Source of the DNA: Paenibacillus_S sp043945595 | Lineage (GTDB): Bacteria > Bacillota > Bacilli > Paenibacillales > NBRC-103111 | Assembly: GCF_043945595.1 (NCBI RefSeq) | Contig: NZ_JBIFNP010000001.1 | Span: 2,790,001 to 2,854,000 of the forward strand | Direction of reading: 5' to 3' | DNA: 64,000 nt | Shown here: positions 16,514 through 27,224 of the stretch, piece after piece | How positions within the stretch are numbered: the stretch's first letter is position 1 | Layout of the letters: each line of letters opens with the position of its first letter | Notes under the pieces: model-generated | Database searches by the model: none | What the model saw: only the letters and a program-made list of their open reading frames with translations | Told to the model about the DNA's origin: nothing | Made by a program: the position numbers and the translations under genes

Positions 16514-17320
16514 ATGAAGTTTAAATTATTATTACGCGTCGTTGCCTGTGTAATGACGTTCGCTATCCTTTTTGGCGGGGTTAGTGCGTTTGGGTATATT
16601 CATTCCAATCATGCATATTGGAATCCCGTTCGGCAAACACCCATGCCTGCGTTACAAGACATGAGCGTTCCTGAATATCATCCAGAAAAACCTACAGTAG
16701 CTGTGCTTTTATCCAATCCGACGACTGAAATATTCGATTTTATGGTACCGTATGAAATGTTCGCCATGACGGATTTTTATAACGTATATGCAGTTGCTCC
16801 GGACAAAAACATGAAAACACTTTCTGCGCCGGAGGGTTGAATCTGGCCGATACAGGTTTATTAAAAGGGAGAGAAGCAGTTACCGACTGGAAAAGCTTTG
16901 ATTATCATGAAATCGATAAATATCCTGAAACAAAATGGAGAAGGGATGTTCGCTATGTCGCGGACGGCAACATCGTCACTTCAGCAGCTCTCACTTCGGG
17001 AATCGATGCCGTCCTCTATGTGATCTCGCAGCAATTAGGCGAACCTATGGCGGATAAAATAGCTAATGAAATGCATTACCCTTCCTATTCTTTTGTAAAG
17101 AGTCCGAAGGTAGACCCTTATTATGTGGATCGAACCGAATTGATTTTTACGTTTAACCAAGCGTACCAATGGAACAAAAAAAGAGCAGGCGTTTTCCTAT
17201 GAAGCTTTCGGTATACCCATTTTGCTAAGCTTTGCAGCATTGCTGGCTGCTTTGTATATGGATAGACAATTCATTCGAGGCGTAAGGAGAGGGCGACACC
17301 CCTTATTGAAAAGAATGTGA
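16514..17320 (+). pseudogene. membrane-anchored DJ-1/PfpI family protein, disrupted
   Basis: The first piece (16514-16840) has an N-terminal membrane segment (about residues 5-28) and the start of a PfpI domain (TVAVLLSNPTTEIFDFMVPYEMF, residues about 60-82), then breaks off after LSAPEG. The second frame resumes directly at NLADTGLLKGREAVTDW, so the domain centre, including the usual cysteine elbow, is missing: a deletion rather than a single indel. A further frameshift near 17200 separates a C-terminal membrane segment (IPILLSFAALLAALY), which ends at 17320. Functional DJ-1/PfpI activity is very unlikely. The CsoR/CstR-type palindromes upstream suggest the intact gene was induced by copper or reactive sulfur. 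Confidence 0.75.
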
Positions 17321-17422
17321 TCTCCTGGATTGATCTCGAGACAGGATATGCTTGAACTCTCGGTTGTTCCTGATGTCTCGAATGAGGCAGTGTGTCTCTG
17401 TAGGCCGGGTATTATAAATATG

Positions 17423-17475
17423 AAAAAAGAGGGTGTCCCTAGCCAGCTTCATGGCTTTGGGATACCCTCTTCCTA
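17423..17475. terminator. bidirectional terminator
   Basis: GAGGGTGTCCC (17429-17439) pairs with GGGATACCCTC (17459-17469) with one wobble; AAAAAA precedes and TTCCTATT follows, so it can act on both strands. Confidence 0.75.
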
Positions 17476-17504
17476 TTGCATATATATAGGCACGGTGATA
17501 TAAT
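17476..17504 (+). promoter_or_regulatory. sigma-A promoter of rph
   Basis: TTGCAT (17476-17481), a 17-bp spacer and a perfect TATAAT (17499-17504). The predicted transcript start near 17511 leaves a leader of about 115 nt ahead of rph. Confidence 0.8.
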
Positions 17505-17510
17505 CAGTCT

Positions 17511-17576
17511 ATGTCAATTCTGATTCGTGAACATAGATACCTTATCTTACAATTTAATTATAGCATGCTGGTTTAG
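17511..17576 (+). CDS. possible leaderless leader peptide upstream of rph
   Basis: A 21-codon ORF (begins MSILIREHRYLILQF, ends at TAG 17574) whose ATG coincides with the predicted transcription start, 7 nt after the -10. It ends 48 nt before rph. Such a position fits an attenuating leader peptide for an antibiotic-resistance gene, but there is no ribosome site and no conserved leader sequence that I recognise. Confidence 0.3.
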   Translation: MSILIREHRYLILQFNYSMLV

Positions 17577-17624
17577 CCCTTGTCAAATGTTTTTTCTCAA
17601 TTTAATGGATAGGAGAGATGTAGA

Positions 17625-20218
17625 ATGAGTTCTTTGGTTCTCGATTTTCAGGAAATGGAAAAAACGCAGTTTTCGCTCGTGGGCGGAAAAGGGTTCAATT
17701 TAGGAGAATTATCAAAAATGGAGGGAATACATGTACCGGAAGGGTTCTGTGTGACAACCGCAGGATTTCAACAAGCCATCGAACATAACGAAATGTATCG
17801 CGCTTTGCTCCAACGACTAACCGTGTTAAAAGCAGAAGACCGGGATCAAATTGGTGAAATCAGCAGGAAGCTTCGGCAAATCCTTATGGAAGCTGAAATT
17901 CCTTCCGATGTTGTGAAAGCAGTGACGCACTATCTCTCGCGGTATGGCGAGGAGCATGCTTATGCCGTACGTTCCAGTGCGACTGCAGAAGATTTACCGC
18001 ATGCCTCTTTTGCCGGCCAGCAAGACACCTATTTAAATATTATCGGTAAAGAAGCCGTCTTGCAGCATATCAGCAAATGCTGGGCTTCCCTGTTTACGGA
18101 CCGTGCGGTAATCTACCGTATGCAAAATGGATTCGACCACAGTCAAGTTTATATATCGGTTATCGTTCAAAAGATGGTTTTCCCGCAGGCTTCGGGAATT
18201 TTATTTACCGCGGATCCCATGACCTCCAATCGGAAGCAGCTATCCATCGATGCCGGCTTTGGGCTTGGAGAAGCGCTTGTCTCAGGCCTGGTCTCCGCCG
18301 ATGTTTATAAAGTACAGCAAGGGGAAATCATCGATAAGCGGATAGCGGCCAAAACATTGGCTATCTATGGACGGGAAGAAGACGGAACGGAGACAAAGCA
18401 GATCGATCCTGACCGGCAAAAGACGCAAACCCTTCCCGATCAACAAATTTTGCAGCTGGCACGGATCGGACGACAGATCGAAGCTTATTTCGGCTGCCCG
18501 CAAGATATCGAATGGTGCTTGGCTGATGATACATTTTATATTGTTCAGAGCCGGCCGATCACTACTTTATACCCGATCCCTGAAGCGAATGATCAAGAAA
18601 ATCACGTGTATCTATCTGTTGGACATCAACAAATGATGACCGATCCCATCAAACCCTTGGGATTGTCCTTTTTCCTGCTAGTTACTCCTGCGCCTATGCG
18701 TAGAGCCGGGGGAAGATTGTTTGTTGATATTGGATCCAGGCTGGCCACAGCGGTCGGCCAGGAAGCTTTATTAAATACCGTGGGATCCGATCCGCTCATC
18801 AAAGGCGCACTCATGACCATTATAGAGCGGGATTTTATAAAATTGGTACCAAATGATCAAGCAGCACCGGTTCCCAGCAGAAGTAATATAGATACGCCGG
18901 TACAATTCGAGAACGATCCGACAATCGTTTCTGAATTGATTAAGCGTAGTCAAACATCGATCGAAGAATTGAAACAAAACATCCAGGCGAAATCGGGGGC
19001 GGATTTATTTGATTTTATTCTGGAGGATGTCCAGCAATTAAAGAAGATCTTGTTCGACCCGCAAAGCTCGGCCGTGTTTATGGCTGCTATGAATGCTACA
19101 TCATGGATCAACGAAAACATAAACGCGTGGTTAGGCGAAAAAAACGCAGCAGATACGCTTTCTCAATCTGTACCCAACAATATTACTTCGGAAATGGGCC
19201 TGGCGCTGCTTGATGTCGCGGATGTGATTCGTCCTTATTCGGAAGTCATTGATTTTTTGCAGCATGTAACAGAGGATCATTTTTTGGATGAACTGGTGAA
19301 GCTGAATGGCGGCCGGGAAGCTCGGGATGCTATCGAGGCTTATCTCCATAAATACGGGATGCGGTGTGCCGGTGAAATCGATATTACAAGAACGCGCTGG
19401 AGTGAGAAACCAATTACACTAGTCCCCATGATTCTTAGTAACATCAAGAACTTTGAGCCTAATGCCGGCAAGCGGAAATTTGAGCAAGGGCTCCGGGAAG
19501 CTTTGGAAAAAGAACAAGAGCTGCTCGCTCGATTGAAGCAATTGCCGGATGGTGAGCACAAAGCCAAAGAAACCAAACGAATGATCAACCTTATCCGGAA
19601 TTTCATCGGCTACCGGGAATATCCCAAATACGGGATGATTCATCGCTATTTCGTTTATAAGCAGGCCATACTAAAAGAAGCCGAACAACTTGTACAAGCG
19701 GGCGTTATTCATGAATACGAAGATGTATATTATCTCACTTTCGAAGAACTTCATGATGTTGTCCGCACCAATAAACTGGACTACCAGATCATCAGCAAGC
19801 GAAAAGACGAGTATAAACTGTATGACAAACTGACTCCGCCGCGTGTTATTACATCGGATGGTGAAATCATTACGGGAGAGTACAAGCGGGAGAATCTCCC
19901 GGCTGAAGCTATTGCAGGGCTGCCTGTTTCTTCCGGAATGGTTGAGGGGAGGGCACGCGTTATCTTAAGTATGGAAGATGCGGATCTGGAAGAGGGAGAT
20001 ATTTTAGTTACCCCCTTTACTGACCCGGGGTGGACCCTTTGTTTATATCTATAAAAGGTCTGGTCACCGAGGTTGGCGGGCTGATGACCCATGGAGCCGT
20101 TATCGCACGTGAATATGGTCTGCCGGCAGTGGTCGGAGTGGACAATGCCACCAAGCTGATAAAGGATGGCCAGCGCATTCGCGTGCATGGAACAGAAGGA
20201 TATATCGAAATATTATAA
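17625..20218 (+). CDS. rph: rifampin phosphotransferase, with one frameshift
   Basis: Length about 863 residues when joined, as expected for Rph. The N-terminal ATP-grasp domain (LVGGKGFNLGEL, AVRSSATAEDLPHASFAGQQ, SRPIT), the middle rifamycin-binding domain and the C-terminal swivelling His domain (GGLMTHGAVIAREYGLPAVVG) are all present. The enzyme transfers the beta-phosphate of ATP to the ansa-chain hydroxyl of rifampin. The first frame ends at 20054 after DPGWT. One missing C in the run at about 20034-20037 explains the shift, since TGGACCCCTTTG would restore WTPLF. The catalytic His lies beyond the break, so the product would be inactive if the shift is real. GGAGAG precedes the ATG. Confidence 0.88.
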
Positions 20219-20240
20219 TGCAGAATAGCCCGACGGTTGA

Positions 20241-20288
20241 AAAGCTTCCGGTAAAGTAATCTGTTACTTTATCGGGAGCTTTATTTGT
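20241..20288 (+). terminator. terminator after rph
   Basis: AAAGCTTCCGGTAAAGTAA, TCTG loop, TTACTTTATCGGGAGCTTT: a 19-bp stem with two wobble pairs. Confidence 0.85.
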
Positions 20289-20462
20289 ACATGAAGAACG
20301 CTGTAGAGATCCATCCTCCTAACTTATGGGTGGCAGGATGACAACAGCAGCAGTCAAGGACTTTTTTCGGTCCAGGGCTGCCGCTGTTTTTAACGGATCA
20401 TGCCTGTTGTTGGTAACGAATCCTTGAGCAGGGTTGACTTCTTCGTGGCTATAATCATAAAA

Positions 20463-20507
20463 TATTATATATATTACTAATTTAATATAATAAGTTTCAT
20501 ATATAAT
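20463..20507 (+). promoter_or_regulatory. promoter and candidate operator of the IclR gene
   Basis: TATAAT at 20502-20507 ends 5 bp before the ATG at 20513, so the transcript may start at or near the start codon. Upstream, TATTATAT (20463-20470) and ATATAATA (20485-20492) form an inverted repeat that could be an operator. The region is very AT-rich, so chance symmetry is possible. Confidence 0.35.
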
Positions 20508-20512
20508 ACTAA

Positions 20513-21274
20513 ATGGGGGTGGGTGTCATATCAGCACCCGGATTAGAAAGCGGTTTGCAAATTTTACAAACCGTCGGTGAACTGGAGGAGGCCAGCTTTA
20601 TTCAGCTGAAGCAGCTTCTTCATTTAAATCCTGCCAGCTTGAGCCGATATTTAAAAACGTTGACGGAACAAGGCTTTTTGCAAAAAAACGATGAGCAGCG
20701 TTATATTGTGGGACCCGCTTTGATGAACATAACCCGAGACGCAGTGCCGGTATCCGCTTTTGATTCGGTGATTGCTCCTGTTCTCGGCAATGTCAGTGAA
20801 ACACTTCAGCTTACCGCTCTTTGGATAAGCTTCGAATACGGAAGGATGATCTGTCGGGATAAAGTCGTGTTCCCGGAGGGGGTATTTATGCAGGAGATCG
20901 GTTCGAAAAGAACCGATTATACGATTCATCCGTGGGGCTGGCTTTACTTGGCGCATCAAAAGGCTGAGCACCGCCGCTATTTGATACAACAGGCCCAAAT
21001 TCTCCCGTCCTTCCAGAATTACATCCCCGATCAAGCGGTATTGGAAGAATTTATAGCGGAGGCGTCTGCTAAAGGATATTCCGATGACAGGGGCGTTATT
21101 TTTCCCCATACACGGCGCATTGCAGTTCCTTTATTCTCAAAGGACCGTATCACGGCGGCGATTGGAGTCGGCATGCCCGGTATCGGTTTTTCAAACGAAC
21201 AAATCGCCGAAACTATCGCCATGCTGCAGCATACGGCCGCACAGTTGATGGACCTGAACCGTGCGGTAGAATAG
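20513..21274 (+). CDS. IclR family transcriptional regulator
   Basis: 253 residues. An N-terminal winged helix (about 8-70: LQILQTVGELEEASFIQLKQLLHLNPASLSRYLKTLTEQGFL) is followed by an IclR-type effector domain (about 85-250) with IHPWGWLYLAH and ITAAIGVGMPG. The ATG at 20513 has no ribosome site upstream and lies directly behind TATAAT, so a leaderless message is plausible; the GGGGGTGGG run inside the first codons has no usable in-frame start behind it. No catabolic genes flank it, and the target is unknown. Confidence 0.8.
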   Translation: MGVGVISAPGLESGLQILQTVGELEEASFIQLKQLLHLNPASLSRYLKTLTEQGFLQKNDEQRYIVGPALMNITRDAVPVSAFDSVIAPVLGNVSETLQLTALWISFEYGRMICRDKVVFPEGVFMQEIGSKRTDYTIHPWGWLYLAHQKAEHRRYLIQQAQILPSFQNYIPDQAVLEEFIAEASAKGYSDDRGVIFPHTRRIAVPLFSKDRITAAIGVGMPGIGFSNEQIAETIAMLQHTAAQLMDLNRAVE

Positions 21275-21422
21275 CAAGCGGAATTCCATCTCTAACGGTC
21301 AGAACTTATGGGAATGGAGCTTGCTTACTATCGGCTTTCGAGTAACCGAGTGTCATCCGGGTTTTCTCATATAGAATCGAAGACTTGACCAGATCGGCAA
21401 AAACATGGAGTGGGGGAACGGG

Positions 21423-23683
21423 ATGAAACTAAGATTTCCTTCATTTTGGCTCAAGCTGGTATTGGCGAATATTTGTGTTGCGGCTCTTTCCGTGGCAATG
21501 CTCGGCTGGTTATCTTATGTGAAGTCGCTTTCCATGGCGGAGGAGCAGGCGCGCTCTTCCAATGGACAGGTGCTGCAGCAGTATCAGATGCGTGCCGAAA
21601 GCATGCTTCGCTCCGTGGAGAGGCAGGTATTTCAGCTGGCACAGTCGCAGAGGGTGCTGCTTGCCGTACGCGATTCGCTCTCACATAAAGATTTTGCCTT
21701 CATTCGTGAGCTCGAGCAGGATCTGAATCGGCTGCAAACGATTGACCTGCCGGTACGCAATGCGGTATTGCTGGGGCTTAACGGCAATTGGATGATCGAT
21801 AATACAGGCTTCAATCTTCATAGCGAATCCTTTGATACCTACAGCCGGCTGAAAGGACTGGAGCCTTGGTCGTTAACGCGCATCGATGTACCGGGAGACT
21901 CGCCACGCGATGCGATCGTTTTTGCTTACCCGATTCCGGATTCCTTCAGTGAGCCCGAGGGCTTGCTGGTAGTGGAAATGCTGGCAGACGACTTCAACCG
22001 GTGGATGAGCGACGCTGCGAAATCCGTCCGTTCCAGGTTCTCGACGCGAAGCTGCAGCCGATTATCGGATCCGCAGGAGTGATCGGAGCAGAAGAGCTGA
22101 AGCAGTTGACGGACGTGAAGCCGACACCTGAGAGTGATGCGCAAGGCGTAATCGCAAGTGCAGCGCTTGACCGTGAATGGCTGTTTTACCGGAAATCGGC
22201 TTTAACGGAATGGACTTATATTTCCGCTATAAGCCGCAGCCAGATGGCCAAACAATCTGCAGGCATCGGATGGCTTGCTTTCTATGCTTGCATTGCGGTG
22301 CTCTTCTGTATGACGATCGTCTCCTTCCTGATGACTCGAAAGCTTTATGTACCCGTGCGAAAGCTATACGAGTCCGTCCGGAAGCGTGAAACGCGCCATG
22401 AACGGACGTATGATGAGCTCGGAACCATTGCGGAGGAATTCCTTTCGCTCCGCTATGCGGAAGAGCACTTAAGTCATCAGATGAATTCGCAAAGCGTTCA
22501 GCTTCGGGATCTTTTCCTGATTGAGCTGATTCAAGGGAAGCTGCAGGAGCGCGAGATCGAGCAGAAAATCACACGCTGCGGCCTGTCCTCCGATTGGAAG
22601 CAGTTATGTGTCATGGTGGTCGATATCGATACATTGGAGGAGACCCGCTATAACGAGCGGGACTATCATCTTCTGTTGTATGGGATCGGCAATATGATTC
22701 AGGAGATTATCCCTCGAAACCGGATGTATCATCTCTTTTCCTTTCAACATATGATCGTGGTCATACTGCGTTTTGACGATTCCTCGAAGGATTGTTTCCT
22801 AAAGCTGTTGTTCGAAGACGCAAAGCACATCCAGAAGCAGGCAGGACGTTACTTGCAATTAGAGATCAGTATCGGTTTAAGCCGGATTTTTTTGGCTATG
22901 TCCCGCTGTGCAGACGCATACATAGAAAGCGTGGAAGCTTTGAAATACAGGATGAGGGTCGGAGGCAGCGCCTTACTGTACATCGAAGACCTGGAGCCTT
23001 CGCACAGTCAGCCGCCGACAAGAGTGGAGGAGCATAAACGAGAGCTGACTCAGGCTATCAAGTCAGGCGACGAAACAACGGCGAAGGCGGCGCTCCATCT
23101 GCTGCTGAACGATTTGGCGGAGGGCAGCCGAACGCACAGGGATGACCGGCTGGCACTGCTGCTGGTTATCATGGACATTGCCCGCGACGTGCTTGGATCG
23201 TCGGAGGCGGCGCTTCAATTTGCAACGGAAGGCAAATCGCTGCAGGATACGATTATGGAATTGAAAACAGCCAAAGAGACGGAATATTGGTTTATCCGCC
23301 ATGTGCTGACGCCGCTTGGCCGGCGATATGAAGAGAGGCTTACGCGTCAATATCAAACCATTTCCGCCGATGTCATCCGGTTGATCGAAGCGCATTATGA
23401 CCAGCCGGTCTCCTTGGAGTTTTGCTCCGCTCACCTTCACTACAGTCCTGATTATATAAAAAGGGTGTTTCGTAAAGAAACGGGAATCAGCTTCAGCGAT
23501 TATGTGGCCCATTACCGGCTCAAGCTGGCAAAGGAATGGCTCGCTTATACGGAGATGTCCGTGTCTCAAATCGCCGAAAGGCTGCAGTACAGCAATATTC
23601 AAAATTTCAGCCGCTATTTTCGCAAGATGGAGACGATAACCCCATCCGAATACCGTTCGAGGTTCCAGTCCCCAAATGATTGA
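21423..23683 (+). CDS. membrane sensor-type AraC family regulator, with one frameshift
   Basis: About 753 residues when joined. N-terminal membrane segment (about 10-33), extracellular sensor region, second membrane segment (IGWLAFYACIAVLFCMTIVSFLM), a HAMP-like link, a middle region and a C-terminal double HTH (SLEFCSAHLHYSPDYIKRVFRKETG ... MSVSQIAERLQYSNIQNFSRYFRKM). This architecture is common in Paenibacillus next to LplABC transporters, whose genes it activates. The first frame runs to 22082 and the second takes over near 22020 (from AAKS to PFQVLDAKLQP), implying one lost base. The start has GGGGGAACGGG upstream. The transporter genes follow directly. Confidence 0.85.
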
Positions 23684-23810
23684 ACAGGTCCTGCAAGGAT
23701 TGATACGCATAACAACCGCCCGGTAACCCTCTGAAGATTGATGACGAATAAAGTTGCTTGCGGATAATCTAAGTGTGTACCTGCGGAAATCAGATGAAGG
23801 GAAGGGTTCG

Positions 23811-25328
23811 ATGAAACAGCATACCGGAATCATGAAAGCGCTTATTTTGTTAACGGGGGGAACGGTGTTATTAGCAGGATGCCAGACGGGGTCCTCAAGC
23901 TCCGGGAAAGAGACGGCAGCAGGCGCGGAGAAGGGGAGCGAGCCGCTCAAGATTAGTATGCTGCTCAGGTATTTCAGTACGGAGCCGCCGGCCAAAGCGG
24001 CGGAAGCTTTTAAAATAATGGAGGATTACACGAATACGAAGCTTGAGATCAATTGGGCGCCCAGCCCCTCCTATGATGAGAAGGTCAATACGACGCTTGC
24101 ATCCGGAAATGTCCCGCAGGTTCTTCAGGTCTCCAAGGATCGGGCGGATAACATCGTATCGGCCGTGAAAGCAGGAGCGTTCTGGGAGGTTGGTCCCTAC
24201 CTCAAAGATTATCCGAACATTTCCAAAGCGCTGGGCGATATTCGCCTGTATAACGTGTCGCAAAACGGCAAGGTATACGGCATTCCATCGGCTCGCGATT
24301 TGAGCGAATCCGCGCTCATTTTCCGCAAGGATTGGCTGGATAGCCTTGGGATGAAGACGCCGACGACGACCGATGAGCTGTACACGATATTGAAAGCATT
24401 TACGCAGAACGATCCGGATAAGAATGGCAAGGACGATACGTTCGGACTGATCGAAAACGACGGGAGCAGCCTTTTTAATCAAATCAAGGTGTGGATGGGC
24501 GGCCCGAACGGCTGGTCCGTCGCCAATGGCAAGCTCGTACCCGAGTTCATGACGGATGAATACAAACAAGCGATGGACTTTATGCGTAAGCTTTATCAGG
24601 AGAAGCTGATCAATCAGGATTTTCCGGTGACCAAGCAGAATCAGATGCTTGATTATCTGGGCAAAAGCCGCGGCGGCGGGTATGCGGGAGCCTACTCGCA
24701 GTTTTCCAACGGCTGGCATACGCCTTTGCAGAAGGCGAATCCGGCAGCCAAGCTCGATTTTATCTACAAAATAAAAAGCGCTGACGGCAAATTTTATAAG
24801 CCCGCCGGCGGCGGATATAACGGCGTATTTATGTTTCCGAAAAGCAGCGTGAAAAATGAAGCCGCGCTGAAGGGCATCCTGAATTTCTTCGAGAAGCTCG
24901 CGGACGATAAGATGAGAACGCTTGTTAAACTGGGCATCGAGGGCAAGCATTATAAAATGGAAAACGGCAAGCCGGCCGTTATCCATCCGGAGCTGTTCAG
25001 CGATGAGGTGATTCCCCTGCGCTGGATCATGGTGGCTGACGGTATTACTGACCGTACCGCTGTCGGCTTGACTCCTCTGGACGAACGGATTACGAAAGCC
25101 CAGGAGGATAAGGAGATTACGTACACGACCAACCCGGCTTTCCCTTTCACCTCCAAGCTGATTGTGGACGATAAAATTATCGAAGATGCGCGAACGAAGT
25201 ATATTCTAGGAGAGCTCGACGACAACGGCTGGAAGGCGGCAATCGAGAAATGGCGCACCAACCGAGGCGGCCAATTAATAGAAGAATTCCAGCAGCAATA
25301 TGATTCGGCTCAAGCCAACCGGAAATAA
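23811..25328 (+). CDS. extracellular solute-binding lipoprotein of an LplABC-type sugar transporter
   Basis: 505 residues. The signal peptide ends in the lipobox LLAGC, with the lipid Cys near residue 24, followed by a Ser/Gly-rich linker. The body resembles family 1 solute-binding proteins (LipO/YtcQ type): YGIPSARDLSESALIFRKDWLD and KNGKDDTFGL. The ATG at 23811 is chosen because the signal sequence starts there with AGGGAAGGG ahead; an earlier in-frame start adds 19 polar residues. It is first gene of the transporter unit with two permeases and a sulfatase, so the ligand is probably a sulfated saccharide. Confidence 0.9.
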   Translation: MKQHTGIMKALILLTGGTVLLAGCQTGSSSSGKETAAGAEKGSEPLKISMLLRYFSTEPPAKAAEAFKIMEDYTNTKLEINWAPSPSYDEKVNTTLASGNVPQVLQVSKDRADNIVSAVKAGAFWEVGPYLKDYPNISKALGDIRLYNVSQNGKVYGIPSARDLSESALIFRKDWLDSLGMKTPTTTDELYTILKAFTQNDPDKNGKDDTFGLIENDGSSLFNQIKVWMGGPNGWSVANGKLVPEFMTDEYKQAMDFMRKLYQEKLINQDFPVTKQNQMLDYLGKSRGGGYAGAYSQFSNGWHTPLQKANPAAKLDFIYKIKSADGKFYKPAGGGYNGVFMFPKSSVKNEAALKGILNFFEKLADDKMRTLVKLGIEGKHYKMENGKPAVIHPELFSDEVIPLRWIMVADGITDRTAVGLTPLDERITKAQEDKEITYTTNPAFPFTSKLIVDDKIIEDARTKYILGELDDNGWKAAIEKWRTNRGGQLIEEFQQQYDSAQANRK

Positions 25329-25359
25329 ACAATAGGATGATGCGAAAGGAGAGAGTGGC

Positions 25360-26313
25360 TTGAACCGAACTATGGAAACGGCTGTCTCTTCCGTGACGGC
25401 CAAGCCGGCCCCGTCCCGGCTGGCCTACTATGTGAAGAATCGCTGGCTATACTTATTGCTGCTGCCCGGACTTTTGTATTTTATCGTGTTTAAATACGTG
25501 CCGATGTGGGGCATCGTCATTGCATTTATGGATTATCAGCCGTTTCTCGGAGTGATGGGAAGTCCTTGGGTAGGCTTTGAGCATTTTGAAATGCTTGTAA
25601 CGGATCCGTCATTTATTATGCTGTTTCGCAATACGCTCATTTTGGCCGTTTATAATATTCTCTTTTTCTTTCCGCTGCCGATCGTTGTTGCGCTGCTTCT
25701 GCATGAGGTGCGGCATTCGCTTTATAAACGGCTCGTGCAAACCGTCATTTACGTACCGCATTTTGTGTCCTGGGTCATCGTCATCGGAATCGCTTATATT
25801 TTCTTTACTACCGAAGGCGGTCTTGTCAATGAATTGATCGCCTTTCTGGGCGGAGACAAAATCCCGTTCCTTACAAGCTCGGGGTGGTTTCGGACGATGA
25901 TCATGTCGGAAATCGTCTGGAAGGAAACGGGATGGGGCACGATCATCTTTCTCGCCGCCATCGCGGGCGTCGATCCTCAGCTGTATGAAGCGGCGCGGAT
26001 GGATGGCGCAGGCCGCGTCCGGCAGCTTTGGCACGTTACGCTTCCCACGATCCGCAGTACGATTGTGATTCTGCTGATCCTCCGGCTCGGCAACTTTCTG
26101 GATACCGGTTTTGAGCAGATCTTCTTAAGCTTGAATGCGACTACCCGCGAAGTCGGTGAGGTGTTCGACACCTATGTCTACCGGCTGGGGCTGCAGGAGG
26201 GCCGCTACAGCTACAGCACCGCCATCGGCTTGTTCAAATCGGTCATCGGCTTAATTATGCTTGCCGGCGCCAATTATTTAGCCAAACGTCTGGGAGAGGA
26301 AGGGGTGTATTAG
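25360..26313 (+). CDS. ABC sugar transporter permease, LplB-like
   Basis: 317 residues, six predicted membrane segments starting with YLLLLPGLLYFIVFKYVPM. The EAA loop reads YEAARMDGAGRVRQLWHVTLP, the contact site for the ATPase. TTG at 25360 has GGAG 8 nt upstream; ATG 25372 is the alternative. No ATPase gene is nearby, as usual for this class, which in Bacillus shares MsmX-type ATPases. Confidence 0.9.
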   Translation: MNRTMETAVSSVTAKPAPSRLAYYVKNRWLYLLLLPGLLYFIVFKYVPMWGIVIAFMDYQPFLGVMGSPWVGFEHFEMLVTDPSFIMLFRNTLILAVYNILFFFPLPIVVALLLHEVRHSLYKRLVQTVIYVPHFVSWVIVIGIAYIFFTTEGGLVNELIAFLGGDKIPFLTSSGWFRTMIMSEIVWKETGWGTIIFLAAIAGVDPQLYEAARMDGAGRVRQLWHVTLPTIRSTIVILLILRLGNFLDTGFEQIFLSLNATTREVGEVFDTYVYRLGLQEGRYSYSTAIGLFKSVIGLIMLAGANYLAKRLGEEGVY

Positions 26314-26314
26314 C

Positions 26315-27188
26315 TTGATCGAGTCCAGAGCTCTGTCCTACAGGCTGATTGATGCGTTAATCTACGGCGCGCTTTTTATGCTCGCGCTCGGTATGGCCAT
26401 TCCGTTTCTGTATATTATCGCCGGGTCACTTCGCTTCTCCAAGCGAATATTTGAATAAAACCTTTCTCTTATTTCCAACAGAGTTCTCTTTTGAAGCGTA
26501 CAGGTTTATTTTTTCTTCCGGTACGTTCGTTTCGAGTCTGCTGGTCAGCATTTATATTACGGTGACCGGCACGGCGGTGAATCTGTTTTTTACGGTGACC
26601 ATGGCTTATCCGCTCGCCCGCCGGGACCTCCGTCACCGCCGTGCAATCATGCTTGGGGTTCTGTTCACCATGCTGTTCAGCGGCGGCATTATTCCTTTGT
26701 TTCTGGTGGTGAAAGGGCTTGGGCTTCTTGATTCGCTGTGGTCGCTTATGCTGCCCGTCGCCGTCAGCCCGTTTTATTTAATTATATTAAAGAATTTCTT
26801 CCAGCAGCTGCCCGACGGCATCGAGGAATCGGCCAAAATCGACGGCTGCAACGAATTGCAGATTTTGTTCCGGATCGTGCTTCCACTTTCGATTCCAGCG
26901 ATCGCTACTTTCTCGCTGTTTTATGCGGTTATGCACTGGAATACCTTTTTTCATGCCATTATGTTTATCAACGACTCCGGTAAATGGCCGATACAGGTGC
27001 TGCTGCGGCAGGTTGTCATTATCTCCTCCGGCGTTTTCGAAACGGCAGGAGGGTCTGACATTGTGCCGCCGGGCCAAACGGTGAAGATGGCGGTCATCGT
27101 CGTATCGACGATTCCGATCATGCTCGTCTATCTTTTTTTGCAGAAGCATTTTGCGCAGGGTGTGCTGTTAGGCTCCGTTAAAGGATAA
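26315..27188 (+). CDS. ABC sugar transporter permease, LplC-like, with one frameshift
   Basis: About 290 residues when joined. The first 47 codons encode the first membrane segment and GMAIPFLYIIAGS, then a stop at 26456. The second frame continues with FASPSEYLNKTFLLFPTEFSFEAYRF and the rest of the permease, with EAA loop EESAKIDGCNELQILFRIVLP. One extra base at 26429-26430 explains the break, since GGGTCATTCGCTTCTCC would restore the normal GSFASP. TTG start with AAGGGGTG upstream. It pairs with the LplB-like permease. Confidence 0.85.
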
Positions 27189-27224
27189 GGAACTATTAAT
27201 AGAAGACAAGAGGGAGAGGTCGAG

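Larger units (their letters stand above)
17321..17624. other. gap between the PfpI remnant and rph
   Basis: It contains a bidirectional terminator, a strong sigma-A promoter and a short leader ORF, described separately. Nothing else coding is seen. Confidence 0.6.
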
